From NCBI GenBank assembly GCA_037903475.1, contig JBAJFG010000384.1, positions 2,929,001 through 2,993,000 of the forward strand: a stretch of DNA of 64,000 bases. The letters run 5' to 3'. Positions 13,201 to 25,903 of this stretch are shown one piece after another. A program made the translations under genes and the position numbers. The stretch's first letter is position 1. Each line of letters begins with the position of its first letter. The notes under the pieces were generated by a model. That model did not search any database and was not told the DNA's origin. It saw nothing but the letters and a program-made list of their open reading frames with translations. The stretch is from Ancylostoma caninum (Eukaryota > Nematoda > Chromadorea > Rhabditida > Ancylostomatidae).

Positions 13201-14890
13201 AACTTAAACAAACTACTAAATCTGCCTGAAACTGTTGGAATTTAATTTGATTTAGATGATCTTCGGCAGATAAGATGTAGACATGGTGATTTCTCGAGGG
13301 CGAGTAAAAATTTTTGGAAAAGAATGGAAATTTGACCCTGCGGAAAATGTGCTAGAATGCATCAAGTGAAGCGTGCAGAACTGCTTAAACATACGAGAAA
13401 TTATTCAGAGATTTTCTCAGGATGAAATTTTCATGGACTACATGCTCGAAACTTGGCACTATTGTCCAATACAAAGATCCAGATGATTGCAAAGGACGAA
13501 TTACTACCACTGTGCTCGAATCGTTGCCAAAAAATGCGCCCGCAAGACTCTCTTGGAAATATAGAGAGGTTTCCTAGGAAGATCCTAAACAGAATGGAAA
13601 AGCGGCGGTAATATGACAGCAATATTAGGAAACACTAAGAGGAAAATAAAGCAGGAAGAAAGATGTAAACCAGCAAAATCATGCGAACAGCTGTGTACAC
13701 AAACCGCAGAGGGAACGGCTATATATCACGTCTGGGTGGTGAGGCTTCCTGGAACAGCTGGAGAGTTCATACCAGGGGGACCACTCCAGCGCTGTCCAGA
13801 TCTTTCGTGCACCGTTATGACTCGATTTTTTTTTATTTGAAGCGCTACGCTTCCAAGAAAAACCGTAACACGTCTACGAGTAACAGGTTACGGTGGCCAG
13901 AGAGTCACTTGCTTCTTCTCAAGAGCATGTGTATACTGCTTCCGGATCCCCTGCGCATATGTACTGGGGATAATACGGCTACGCAATCATGTTGAAGAAA
14001 TCCGTAGTTATTGCGTAGAATTTCCACGAATACGTTTCAAGGACCACCTCGGTTATCCATGTGGAGAAATAGAATGACTGCACGCAACCTAACCATGCCA
14101 AGCATCAAACGTTAATTATTCCATAGATGTTTGTCGTGCCTGTGTTTATAAATGTGCAGAAAAAAAAGTCGTGGTCTACTCTTCCCACTTCGCCTTAAAC
14201 CTCTACCCATCTGGTTAAAATTAATGACTGACCATAGAGGAAGGGCGAAGCAAAGCAAAGGATTGACTGATTGAACTATTTTTGTTAGTGTCTGAAGGAG
14301 TCAAATGAGCAACATTTACATCAAAATGCTCGCATTTAACAGTAACTTTGAACAGAATTCATTAGAAATATCAGGATTTTGCTGATGGTAGAGAGGTTAC
14401 ATTTGCTTATAAACAAAATCCGCATCGTTCCCAATGGGAAGATTGTGCAGCATCCTGTTCCATGAATGTCCACTTTTTACCCACAAAACTCGTTCACCAA
14501 AGGTAGACGGAAACCTTTCTAGATTCTTCCACGAACACAGGCAGTGGCTACGCAATACACTTACAGGAGCCGCCCTGGCAATTCTATACGGAACAGGCAG
14601 ATTTCAGGTAACCTTCGCGTAATTAGTGCAGTTGCCAGAATTCGTGTGATTCTCAAGCAAATTCGGTGGCTCTGGGATAAATAAGATTGGTGGTGAAATT
14701 CGCCCATTTTTCAGCTGCTTTCGGCTGCCTTCTAACGGAACCTGGGCTAAAATATTGCGTAAAGGACTAGCAGCAAAGGGATTGATTCGACCCAATGAAT
14801 TTGAACAATGCATCATTCATAGTCGGGTTGGTTGTTGTGTTCCAATCGGAAAATCGGACAAATATCCGTCCTTGTTACTTCTATAAGGTT
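10230..14890. other. Unassigned, no gene recognised
   Basis: The longest frames (10226-10648 minus, 11265-11627 minus) have no family resemblance that I can see and no convincing splice context. No RNA gene or strong repeat was noted. Confidence 0.5.
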
Positions 14891-14948
14891 TCTAGGATCA
14901 ATTCTCGATCAATCGCCATTCTAGGATCAATTCTCGATCAATCGCCAA
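14891..14948. repeat. 29-bp tandem duplication
   Basis: A unit beginning TCTAGGATCAATTCTCGATC occurs at 14891 and again at 14920. The two copies are identical except for the last base. This looks like a recent local duplication. Confidence 0.95.
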
Positions 14949-17900
14949 TCTACTTTTGTATTTTTCAGTGCTCCTACAAGCAATGAAATAAATACAAATA
15001 CACAAATTTGACTCTTATAGGAGAATCACTTCAAAATTCCATTAGCTTCTATCTTCTATGGGCATCTATTTCTGCCAGCAACACCTTCCCATCGTGAATA
15101 TTGTGCTGTGATTGAACTGCTAAGCCGATTTGGTATCTGAACTACGCGTAAGGGAAGTGCTTTTTCATTAGAAATGCTATAATTTCCCCCGCGTTTCGGA
15201 TACCAACATATTTCTAGCACGGTTTGTGAGAGTATGTGAGCCCTGCAACACCACTGTGCAACTGAGCATTTCAGATTGTTGTTGTTTGTTATTATTTTGT
15301 TGTTTACATATAATATGTACTTTTCGGATATGAGGCGTGACGCACACGTAGGATTACATTGAATCCAGAAACCGGCAAAACAATGTCGGAAGCCCGTCAA
15401 CGCGAATAGTAGGGCCAGTTTTTTTCCGCAAGGGTTTCAGGACGGCCTTTCTTCAGTTTAGCAGGGTCTTTCAATGTTCTCGCTACAAGTACTTGTATTT
15501 ATGTTATTGTTTATTAACAGCCGATAACCTTATCGTTGAGAAAAGCATGTGATATGAAACTTTATAGGTTGCTGGATCTATTCTCTCACAAGCAACCACT
15601 TTGACGTCATCTCTGAGTACACAGAACTGCTGAATGGGTTTCCACCATTTTCTCCACCTAAAATTTTTTTGATGGCGTAGAAAGCGGGGGGTCGGCGGGA
15701 CACTCCCATTTTCGGAGTGTGAAACTCGGCTGAAGTTAATTTTGCTAGAAAATGATGATAGCAGCATTGAAATAAGAGAAAAGCGCTCTCGAATGCAAAA
15801 GAAAACAGCAGAAAATGAGGGGAGGAAAACAAATCGTAAAGAAAGACCTGACAAATGGATATCAATAATCTGAATATAGAGACTATGGCACATGCAGGCT
15901 ACATACAACGGTTGCTACGCCATTTCATTCTGTGGTATTCTTGTATAAGAAGGCACGGCTGGTTTCGAAATATCATGAGCTGCTCGGTGATCAACAGGTT
16001 GAGCATGTGGTACTTGTTTAAAATGTCTGCTCAAAATTTTGGGAAATGATCCGTCTGCCAGTTTATGCGCCGTACATTTGCAAATTTTTTAGTGTATTAC
16101 TAGCTCGAATCTTCTTAATTATCAATGTCTCATTACAGTGGCGAAGCAGCAGTTGAGCACGTGTCGCCAATGCGCAAGGCTGTAGCCGGTGGACTTGTAG
16201 TACCCATTTTTGGGCTTCTACAACTCTTGTTACACATAAAGTCGGACAAGCCTCCGGCAAAGCGTGAGGCGACCTGGGGCCATCTTTGCTAGCCCTCTTC
16301 ACAACTTTTTTAACTACGTTACTTGCTGTAGTGAATCTTGAAAAAGCAAATGTCCATCCCAGACCAGAGTTCCATTCTGGAAGCTAACCAGGCCCTTTTG
16401 GGTAAGAGTAAGTCCATTTCATAAGCAGGAATGTCTCCAGTGAGATGGAAGCAAAACCAGATTGGAAAGCGAAGTGGTTTTCATGGCTTGAATATAGGAT
16501 GGACCACCACCTATCCGCTTCTGATGGAAGCTACTAGAGATTAACGCAGAAGCCGAGGTGGATGACGAAGGTCCGAATTCGCTTGTTTTCCACGTATCCC
16601 TTCGCGTCACCCACGTAATCATCACGGGATTGACGTTTTAGTCTGATTGCGCCCAAACTTCTATGCGTCGCTTCCAAAGAAGTGGCCAAAGGAGAGACTG
16701 CGAGGGAGGCGATGAAACTTTTTTCAAAGTTTTTTTGGAATAGTTTTTTTAAAGCGAAAATCAGTGTTACTAAACCAGACTAACAAATGCTATCAGCTAC
16801 TAAATATCTAGAATACGAATATTACTGTCTTTTCACATGAGGATGAACTCTCACTAAACTAGTAAAGACGATGGCCCATAACTTGAAGCGGTTTCACGAG
16901 CCAAGCAAGACACCAAGAATGGAACGGAAGTCGCGGACACTCGCAAATACGAGCTGAGGGGTATTCAGGAAGCGTTTATGGAACCAGACAACCCCCCGGA
17001 ATCACTGCGCATTAGGCGCTGGTGAACGAGCAACCAGCAGGGTTCATTCTTCGCATTGCCATTATTCATTGCAGCAAAATTTCTGAACACTAATGAGATG
17101 GGGTGAAGGAACGCGTCGAAAGGGCAACGGCTTTGACAAATTCACTCCTGAGAAACTCATTTATTTTCTCATTGCATGCACATTCGTCTGCCCCACAATC
17201 ATCTATTGAGACCCAACACACGCAAGGCACAAAAACGCGAGAGGCACAAATCCAGCTGAAATGAAATCTTCCTCCGCAGGTTTCGTGGTGAGAATTTTTC
17301 GTTGTATGGCTTGTATTGCGAGGGGAATCGGGCGTTGCCACTACTCTACGTTAGGCCCATTCAAACGCGGCAAGTATGTATTGGTAGCACCGAATATGGC
17401 GTTGAGACTCGCACACTTGGTTTCAACAATTTTAATAATTTAAATGTTTGAAAAAAAAGCAGAACAGACCGGTCTGGAAAAAAAGATATTGAAGGCCTTG
17501 TGGCTTTTCTTGCATAGATATTGAAATATTTGGATCCAGATTGATGATTGAATCAACAATCAAGGTAGACATGAAGACTGTTTGGTTTCCATGGTGTAGT
17601 GTGAATTTTGGCGACTTTAACGTACAACAACACTACATGGGGTCAAGTCAAGTGAATTATTTGATGCTAAGAAATGGGAAGGCTCCCTGAGTGGGTCCAC
17701 CTCTCACGAAGAAGAATCTCAAAATTTCTCTTGGTTTTGCGCTAGTGAGTCTATTCAATGGTCCAACCAAAGATTCTCTTCGTATTCTTCGTAAGGATAG
17801 GAAATAACGCTCCTAACACGGCGTCCTCTGAAGCCCTTTATAAGCAGAATGGTCAAAATTTTGCGGCCTCCAGATGTAGTTCGCTCAGAGAAAGTCGTCA

Positions 17901-19114
17901 GCACCTTACCGTGCCATGAACTCAGCGTTTCTCAAAAGCCGCAGAGTCTAGCAGAACAAAGTCGTAAAGTATCGTGGACTACATATTCCCAAACGACGGC
18001 CGGTTCAGTCCGCACACGACTACTAGACTTCAAAAATCCGTTTTTGTTTTGTATGCATAGAAATACTGGAAAGAATGCAAGAATTGTTCCATGACACAGC
18101 GGTGAATATTAGGTTGATGCATGTCAGAATTCCTGTTGGCATGGTGTATCATTAGGGTAATAAATTTCAAATGCGCGTTTCTGCATTGAATAGAATAATT
18201 TGTTAAAGGAAAGCCCCAACACCTCAGTCCAAGTTTTGTCTAGGATTAGTATTTATGGAAGGATTGCTGGCGCCCGCTCGGTACATCCGAAGATCAACGG
18301 GAGTCAAGGTGATCAAGGTGAAGTATTTATGAACATTCACCATCTCCCACAAAAAGAGTGACCGCTCTCCTTCGGGCTGTCACCGCGCCTTGACCTGAAA
18401 TAGCGGGTCACTTTTGGTGTCGTGGCGGTTTCGGAATGTTTCTCTGCCATGGAAAGCTTTACCAATGGAAGCAAGTGCTCGCCTGATAGCGTAAGTACTG
18501 GGCTGTCTGGCGGTGAAGCGCGACTTCTAATTCAGTCGTGAAGGGCAGTGCAGTCCAAGAATCGATTGACGGTCACAATTTCGGTGCAGTTACTCAAGTT
18601 CGGGGCCATTTTCGAGTAATTGGTTGCTGCTTGGATTTAGACAGAAACACAGCAAAATCCTCTCAAATCATTTTATGACTCGCGGTAGTGCTCCACTGCA
18701 GTTCTACGTTCTCTGACGACATGAGGCACAGGGAATGGAAGCTCGGAAATTTCGGTCGGTCTTTTTATAAATTTCTTTAAAAATCGGGAATAAAGTAGTA
18801 TAGGGCAGCCTGTGTATCATAAGATTCTCCATGAAAAGTCCTTTAAGGTGGCGCCAAAACTTAGGCGAGAGCTGTTTGGCAATACATTTATGAAGGCGTC
18901 GGAACTTCAGCGCGCATTTCAAATTTACCACCTTAATATTTGCTCCTTTAATGAGTTATATGCATGGTGAAAATATTTGACATAGCTTCTACTGCGAGTA
19001 TTTGTGAGCCATGTACGAGGTTGTTATGAATTTCACTTTATTGACTGTGATTTCAGTGCATAGCCTGGATCTGGACGCATGACTAAGGCGGGGTTTCCCC
19101 GAGTATTTTCATGA
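14949..19114. other. Unassigned, no gene recognised
   Basis: Reading frames are short and overlap on both strands. I found no transposase, RT, tRNA or strong inverted repeat. Confidence 0.5.
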
Positions 19115-19174
19115 ATTGGCTTGACTCTTTCGGGTTCTGACAAAGGCAAGGACGCCGAAACGTCAGCCAATAAA
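19115..19174 (+). ncRNA. Hammerhead-ribozyme-like fold, probably decayed
   Basis: ATTGGCTTGAC at 19115-19125 pairs with GTCAGCCAAT at 19162-19171 with a single bulged T. Inside this stem lie, in order, a weak ACTC/GGGT hairpin, CTGACAAA, a GGC-AAGGAC-GCC hairpin, and GAAAC. This is the order of the open-stem-III hammerhead: stem III, stem I, CUGANGA, stem II, GAAA, stem III. The core reads CTGACAA, so the catalytic G of CUGANGA is A, and the nucleotides at the cleavage junction do not fit the usual UH rule. AATAAA overlaps the end. Penelope-like elements are known to carry hammerheads, so a retroelement-terminus relic is possible. Confidence 0.35.
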
Positions 19175-20337
19175 GTAAAACTACATAGCACTAGCCGAGA
19201 CGATTGCTCACCAAACGAACAGGTCCTTGAATCCCATGCCTGAAATTCCGGGAACCACGAAGCGATCAACTCAGAGATGATCTCTCCCATGTCGTCGCAT
19301 ATTTTCAAATACTTTCTGCTGAATGGAGGAGGATGCTTCAGCAGCAGGAAGGGAAGATGCTCTTAGTCTGATGAACTGAGGGATAATGGCTTTGGGAACG
19401 GTCTGCCAACCGAGTTTCCGAGGCTGCAACCAGGAAATGACATGAGCAGAGTGTCTTCTTGAGGCAGCCGAATCCCCAAGTGTCTCGAGTGTTTTTTCTT
19501 CGAAGCATCGGCGACTTTCGAGAGCAGATTTCAGTAGGCGGTAGCCTTGAGTGTTTTCTTTCAGATGAACGACGCGAAATAGATCATGCCGAGGTAATCC
19601 TAGACACCGCCGGGAAAAAGTGCGGCATCGTGCTTGTTTGCGTTTCTGCTACAAGGAAGCAAGTGCACCAGTGTTCACCTCCAGAATCAGTGTGGCTCAT
19701 TGTTAGTCTTGCTACAGGAAAATTTCCCATGAAACAAACTAGCATGAGGCACAAATGAACGAGTTGAGTATATCCTACGAAAAGTTCGAATTCACTCGGC
19801 TTCAACGAGCGATGGATGTTTTACTCGAATAATTCATTCATTCAGTTTACATATTCCAAAAATTATAGAAATGATTGAACTACTATGCACTCATTTAGAG
19901 CATCGGAAAAGCGGTACATTTGATCCGCTCATCCGCCCTTGTTCGGGAACCTTCCACGAAGAGGGTTGTGCCAATGTTAGAAACGAGTGCCATAAAATTT
20001 GACACGGCACTATTTTTCTCGCCTATCGTTACTCTCTTTAATCAGTGGACGGATTCTGATGTATCCTTACTATGCAAGCTAAGCAGATGTGAGAGCAAGG
20101 GTAAAAAATGCGTAAGGTAAACCAGAAGATCTGGAGAAGTTCAAATGATCTTTTTAAACATTCTAACAGGTCCGCCACATTGCGATTCTGGCATGATGTG
20201 CCTCATGGGACACCTTTAAGTATGCCTTTGTGCACGACTGGTCGTACACGTCGCGAACGTGTTAAGCGCAATGTTCATGGGTGTGGCTTTTGGATATTCA
20301 TATCACATTCACCTTAATCATACTATGGCAATACCTA
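19175..20337. other. Unassigned, no gene recognised
   Basis: A 99-codon frame at 19459-19758 is unrecognised and overlapped on the other strand. Nothing else was noted. Confidence 0.5.
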
Positions 20338-20982
20338 CTCAGACATTCGGGCGTTTGGAGCGCCGGCCCACACCGTTTCTCGCGGCATGACACCTGCGGG
20401 ACAAACGCACAAGTGGGCGGAGTTGGCGCGCCTATTCCGCCGTTAGTTGCGCCTTATCTTGTATTTGACCTGCTGTGATCTTGAGACGGGGATAGAAGGA
20501 TTAAGGCAGGTCATGTTCTACTGCAACCGTTGACTACAAAAATAATACAAAAATGAGTTCACCGGGCACGTATGTGCTCCCTGCGGCAGCGCTCGACGAG
20601 CCGGACACCTGCGACGAAACGGACTTTCCGTCCGCGCCGCATCGGCACGCGACCACATCCCACGCATCTTATCTGGCCAAATGGTACACTGGGCCACAGT
20701 TTTAACCGGACCTGCCTAGTCTCCGTCACAGCGGGGACCATACTAGGCTCTTACAGTCGTCTGGCGGCTTATATACACTTCGACTGCCACGTGGCAATAG
20801 AGAAAAAAATAGGATGCAGGTTAACCTGCATATCCCCTGTCTCACGCGTGCCACAGCAGGTTTTTCTGCTCCATCCGCACCTTCAGAAAGTATTCGTGCC
20901 CCACTCGCGACTACCTGTCGGAAGCTTATATCGTCTAAAAATGGATGGGTTCACCGGCGCTCCAAACGCCCGAATGTCCGAG
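20338..20982. mobile_element. TA-flanked inverted-repeat element (645 bp)
   Basis: The left end reads CTCAGACATTCGGGCGTTTG and the inverse of the right end reads CTCGGACATTCGGGCGTTTG. The match continues through GAGCGCCGG, giving 29 bp with one mismatch. Both ends are bordered by TA. The interior is G+C-rich and has no recognised transposase. Confidence 0.8.
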
Positions 20983-20984
20983 TA

Positions 20985-21812
20985 CCAGAATGTAGGGCAT
21001 AACTGGGTCATTGCCCCAGATTCCCTTTCCTACTTTCGTTGGCTGCTCCGCTAATGACAGTGGGGTGGCTAAGAGGTCACCCCCCCTCCAGCCACGGCTC
21101 GCTTCACTGCAAGAATCTTGTCGAGATCTCACTAGCAATTGCAAATATTGTGCTGTATACTTGATTTGCGCAGCAAGAAAATTGCCGTTTTCGTGCTGTC
21201 AAGTGTGGAAGACGTATACCCTGTCGCCAAGTACATCTCAGATCCTGGAACGGGGGAAAAAGTTGCGATATTTTTTTTTATTTCTCTATCTTCTTCTTGC
21301 TTTATTGTGGAGAAGAAGCAAATCGTCTACGTGCGACATCAAGATCTAATCTTCACTATATTGGGTATTATACTATATTATATACTATATTGGATTGGGC
21401 AAACAAATGAAGGAAGACATCAAGCTCCAACTAGTCGTGTAATCTCAATTTTGAAAGCAACAATCGTAGCTCACCACCTTCAAATACAAGAATCATAGCT
21501 CTCAGCCTTCAAATAATCTGGATTATATTCGATGACGGAATAAACATATACCAGTTCACATTTGACAGTGTTAAAATGATCACTTTTAGATGACGCCGAC
21601 CAGGTAGTACTATACAGCACAATCTTTGTTCTTGCTAGTCAAATCTCGACAAAATCCTTAGAGTTGGGCAAGCCCTGGCTGTGGCGATGACCTCGTAGCT
21701 GCCCCTGTAATTAGCGGAGCAGTCAACGAAAGTAGGTCAACGACAAATGAATCTGGGGCAGTGACCCAGCCGTGCACCATTTTTTTCCCATTCTGGAGAA
21801 TGTAGGGCACTG
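20985..21812. mobile_element. Diverged foldback element abutting the previous one
   Basis: The left arm, about 21000-21065, contains CATTGCCCCAGATT, CCTACTTTCGTTG and CTGCTCCGCTAAT. The right arm, about 21695-21775, contains the inverses ATTAGCGGAGCAG, CAACGAAAGTAGG and AATCTGGGGCAGTG in opposite order. GAATGTAGGGCA also occurs near both ends, in direct orientation. Boundaries are approximate and no clear target duplication was found. Confidence 0.6.
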
Positions 21813-23070
21813 GTGCTCAAGATGTCCGCCTCCCCCTCAGGAGGCACCACTTCTCATACGACATCATTCGCGCAGAATCTAAGCTGATGAATTAGGCACA
21901 AGCCTTTTAAACTAAAAAGGACTCCAGTGGGACTTTATGGCGTTCATCCACTGATTACACGGTCTCACATCTATTTCTTCTGTAAAACTTCTTGAAATGC
22001 CTAGGAAAGGCCTAGGACCTAGGAAATGCTGCGTTTCGTAGTCGCGATACACTTCCTCAGCACATTTTCTCCTCTGGACAACAGTAAGACCAAAACAGAG
22101 GGGTCCGAAAAGTGTTTCGTGCCTACATATTTCCTCAACAAACCTACAAAAGGAGCAAATCAAACGACTACTTTACTTTTCCATGAAGAAAAATGTGGAA
22201 AACTGAGTACTTAAGATGCAGAGCCATGAAAAAATTACCGCTAGTTAATAGTGTCACCTAAGAAGGCAAATCATTCGAAGTTAGCGAATGAAATCCTACC
22301 CTTAACCCTTCCACAAAATTAAAGAATTAGATTCGCAGAAAATCACTGTTATCCGCGAAGGGCGGCGAAACTGCGCTTCGTATGCATGACTTTTCTTAGA
22401 GTTTACAACGCGCAGAGGTAACGTGGTGCTCGGATCCGAGACAGGCTCGAGGTTTTTTAAGAGTTTGTAGTGGTCAGGGAATTAAATTGCCTTTAACTTA
22501 ATGTCACGCGGGACTTGGGGCACAAGTATTGTTTCTGAACAAACAGGGACTCAATTGATTTATCCTAATTACACCGTAACAATAGCTAGATAATGTACGT
22601 ACATCCGAATCTTGTGGTTGCACTTGCAGCTCGATTTTCTGGCTCCAGGAGGATGAGCGGACTTGACTCAGTGGCGTGCCTTTACTTGATGTTCAAGAGC
22701 TGTGAAAGGTTAGCGACACTTGTAGAATGAACCTCGAATCCACTTGCTCTCAGTCTGGGTCTACAGTGGGCAAGGAGGTAACATCTGAATACGAGGTTGG
22801 AATAGGGAGTGCCACCGGGTAGTCCTAACTTGAGGGGACGCTTGCTTACTTGCAGATGGGGCGCGAGTCGATGCGTCGATGTTGTTTGAATTTGCCTCGA
22901 TGCTTTATAGCGGCGAAGATCTGATAAGCCGCGCAACCGCAACATTCTACGCCTGACATGAAGTACAGGAAGACTATTGATTGCATAATGATTCACATAA
23001 TATATCGATACTTGAATAATTACACTGCATAAAAAATGGTCGAGTTTCTCGACACTCCCCCTCCACTTGC
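21813..23070. other. Unassigned; may hold the downstream end of the retroelement relic
   Basis: GAGGTAACGTGGTGC at about 22419 is repeated in direct orientation at about 24484, on the other side of the gag relic. That is what residual LTR-like ends might look like, but the similarity fades after about 50 bp. No pol sequence was recognised. Confidence 0.35.
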
Positions 23071-24142
23071 TCATCTCCGTCCAGCTTTCCTCAATTTGAG
23101 GTCCTCCACTGCTTCGAGGATCCAGGATCTTGCTTCTGACTTAGCATCTGGGACTTTACATAGAGCTCGGTGGTGTCCACCGTCGCGTGGGATCAGTTCC
23201 TCGAAGACTGTCTCTTCTAGCTGCCTACGGTACCAGCATTGCTTCTTGGCGAACTTGCATTGTCGATTCACCGGACAATCTTCCAAACAATACTTGCAAT
23301 AGCCCTTGATGTTGATGATCTTAAGCCGTTTATCCCCATTGACCACTTCAGCACACGAGTCAAAGTAGCGCTGACCTTCAGCTTCACAGAAGGCACATAT
23401 AATGTCGAGACGGGGTGGCGGTCCATCCGTGGCGACTTGGGGAGTGGTTCGACTCCTTCCCCATTTGTCGCTGGAGATATCGGTATCAACCTGAGCTTCT
23501 GGAATAGGTCTGCAGAGCTGTCTGCTCTTCTGTCCTCTTTGATCTCGTCCACCATCCTTTCCCAGTATTCGGCGCCAGGAACCCCTTGATCTTCGAATTA
23601 ATGCACTTGACGATCACCAACTGAGTGACGACGGCTCCTACTTGATTCTTGGCCGGATACCACTTGCTCCTCGCTTTGCGCTCATCCGGCATACTTGGGT
23701 CTTCAGCAGCTGCGGGCTCGAGACTTTCGCTTCTAGTTGTTCAATTCTCTTCTCCCTTTCTTGCAGCTTGTCCTGCAATTCCAAGACTTGCGTGTTTAAC
23801 CTTTCTTCGACGGTATAACATTCCTCCTTCAGCTGATCTACCAAAACTTGATCGCGAGATCCCCGGTCTACCTCGTAAAATTTCCTTTCGCACTTGGTCA
23901 GGCGGTCCTGCATATTTCGGATACTTGTCTTGACGAAGTTCAGCTGACTTTTGACTCGGTTCAATACACTTGCTGCTCGGTCGCCGTATTCCTGGCGTGT
24001 CCCTTCTCACACCCATTCTTGTCTCCTCTCTAGAGGGATCTTGCCTGCCTCCACTTGCATTTCGTAGATCCGGTCCATCAGGATATACCAGGTTCCCAAA
24101 CTTGAGATCCTCTCCTTTGTGACCATTGCTGTCCTGAGGCAT
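23071..24142 (-). pseudogene. BEL/Pao-like gag relic, coiled coil plus zinc knuckles
   Basis: Read on the minus strand, three overlapping frames make one degraded capsid-type protein. The first frame begins at 24142 (MPQDSNGHKGEDLK). A frame through 23990-23640 is strongly coiled-coil (EERLNTQVLELQDKLQEREK). The next segment holds Cys-rich knuckles: ICAFCEAEG with a further Cys, then CKYCLEDCP and QCKFAKKQC near 23300-23240, then HHRALCKVPD. Paired knuckles ending in HHRALC before a PD motif resemble gag proteins of nematode BEL/Pao retroelements as I remember them. Several frameshifts and stops break the reading. No protease, RT or integrase follows downstream, so the copy is truncated. The retroelement origin is fairly likely; the exact clade is uncertain. 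Confidence 0.55.
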
Positions 24143-24177
24143 CTGTTCGTGAGGAGAATTTGTTCCAAGTCAGTATT

Positions 24178-24345
24178 CTCTGGTTGCGATTATTTGAACC
24201 AAATCTGACTCTCTACTTTTCTGAGCTTTGGTTGCGAATTTCGAACCAAATCTCCACGTCCTGAATTTTGGTTGCAAGTTTTGAACCACTCTTTACGTTT
24301 TGGATTTTGGTTGCTAGTTTTTACACCAATCTTCACGCTCGTGGC
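24178..24345. repeat. Degenerate tandem repeat, about 4 units of 39-48 bp
   Basis: Units each begin TTGGTTGC (the first CTGGTTGC) and carry a GAACCA-type block, for example TTTGGTTGCGAATTTCGAAC and TTTTGGTTGCAAGTTTTGAA. The array lies just upstream of the gag relic in its own orientation, where the untranslated leader of an LTR element would sit. Confidence 0.8.
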
Positions 24346-24481
24346 ATTCAATCTCTAAACTTTTTGCAAGTGTTGAAGCTAAGCCTCATATCTCAGCCAA
24401 ATATCTCTTGCCCTTTCACAAATGTCGATCCAACTCTAAGAGATTGCTTACTCATTACACAAAAAGCTAGATACCTCGCCC

Positions 24482-24790
24482 AGAGGTAACGTGGTGCACA
24501 GGTCCGGCTTTGGCTCGGGGTTCTTTTTTCTTCATGGTTTACCTAGCCCAGACGTCGAGTCCGAGACAGAGCCTGCGAGGCGGCGCTCTGTCTCGGGGTT
24601 CTTTTTTTGGATTCCATATCCCATTATCCCGAACCGGGGGGTGCCCATTGCCTTGTGGTTCGACTCGCGGGCCGCCTCCTTTTTGTTGAGGGACCACGGC
24701 CAGCACACCGATCTGGATTGATACCAAACTGACGTGCACGGTATCTCGCACAGGTTTACTTATCTAGTTCAACATGGGCAAATCCCCCCA
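24482..24790 (-). repeat. Possible LTR-derived segment
   Basis: This lies upstream of the minus-strand gag relic. The part 24660-24790 is an inverted, diverged relative of 26740-26885: both contain, on the appropriate strands, CAAACTGACGTGCA / TGCACGTCAGTTTG and CTCGCACAGGT / ACCTGTGCGAG, then ACTTATCT / AGATAAGT. A GCTCGGGGTTCTTTTTT motif occurs at about 24513 and a CTCGGGGTTCTTTTTTTGG motif at about 24593. LTR status is inferred from position and repetition only. Confidence 0.35.
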
Positions 24791-25496
24791 TAACAAGTTC
24801 TGCTCAATTACTCACCGACTTCTACAATATCAGGTTGTTGCGAAATTAATTGCAGTTTCGGGGTATGCACAAATAAACTTTTGTCTTCTGCCGAGCTATA
24901 GCAAATTCAGCCCATCTTATGTAAGCTTCTGGTGGGGTTTTTCCTCCTCTTTCAAATGCTGCTTGAATATTCTGGCTAGCTGTTTCCTGAGGGTTTCTAT
25001 GTACTCGCGAACAAATCTTGAGCCGACATGACTTTCGGGTGATTATGGTTGATGACTTCAAACTTGGTCACTCTTCGTCGATGGCATGCGGTGTTCTTGC
25101 ATTCGTTTTGGCTTGGAATGTTTTTTTCCGTCGATTTTGATCCCTAAAACAAGTGACCACAGGTTGTTCCCTGACGATCAAGCGTTGAGAACAGTCGTGG
25201 AACCTAAACCGTGTCCAACCATTTGGACGTTGAGGGCAGAAATGGGGCTCATTATACAACAGTTTCGAAACATTTGACTTCAATCGACAGGGTAAGAAAG
25301 GTGCGGAAGTGAACACCCCACGATCTGACTGATGATTAGCATCTCACCCACTGTGACATCTTTTCTAACTTACTTTTTCTCCCCAAAAACTACCCATTTC
25401 CAGACGTGTAATGGGATAGATGGAGAATGGTTTCTGTGCGATAAAAGGAAGCGTGAAATCGTATTGGTATACACGTCCTCCCATCTCTAAATTCTC
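24791..25496. other. Unassigned, no gene recognised
   Basis: Frames are short and overlapped on the other strand. Nothing was recognised. Confidence 0.5.
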
Positions 25497-25500
25497 TTAA

Positions 25501-25899
25501 AGGCCACCTCGTTCTGCCTGTTGGATTTGCCATTAATCCTAGACCTTCTCATCATGTTGATCCCCTGGATGTACATCAACAGGCACAGAAGCGACGAAAT
25601 ACCCATTTTTGAAAGGCACGAACTGGGTAAAAATTGGGAGCCCGGAGGCGGATCGCTCCAAGCTGTGCTGGCTGCCTGCCACGGCTGCCGCGTTGGTCAA
25701 CGAGTCTTGGCGTGTTCAATCGATAAGATCAACGGCTTCACATGTCAACTCGGGTTGGCAAACTGTTACAGACCCCGTCCCGGAGGACGGGTTTATAGAC
25801 CACTCTGAGACCATTTATGTATACTGTTGGAACCACCGCGCCGAATAGATGCAGAATCTGCTGTTAGCTGAACTACGAAGATGAGGTGGACCCCTGCCT
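25501..25899 (+). mobile_element. TTAA-type MITE, family copy 2 (399 bp)
   Basis: The left flank is TTAA and the right flank TCAA, one change from a perfect duplication. The right end is intact (GAGGTGGACCCCTGCCT); the left end is shortened to AGGCCACCTCGTTCTGCC. The interior is very similar to 61303-61709 in the same orientation, including CGGAGGCGGATCGCTCCAAG and GTCTTGGCGTGT. Confidence 0.75.
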
Positions 25900-25903
25900 T
25901 CAA

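Noticed and set aside
25521..25848. Conserved peptide-like reading (EPGGGSLQAVLAACHGC) in five places
   Set aside because: It recurs because the underlying MITE copies are similar. Frames differ between copies, and there is no start or protein context.
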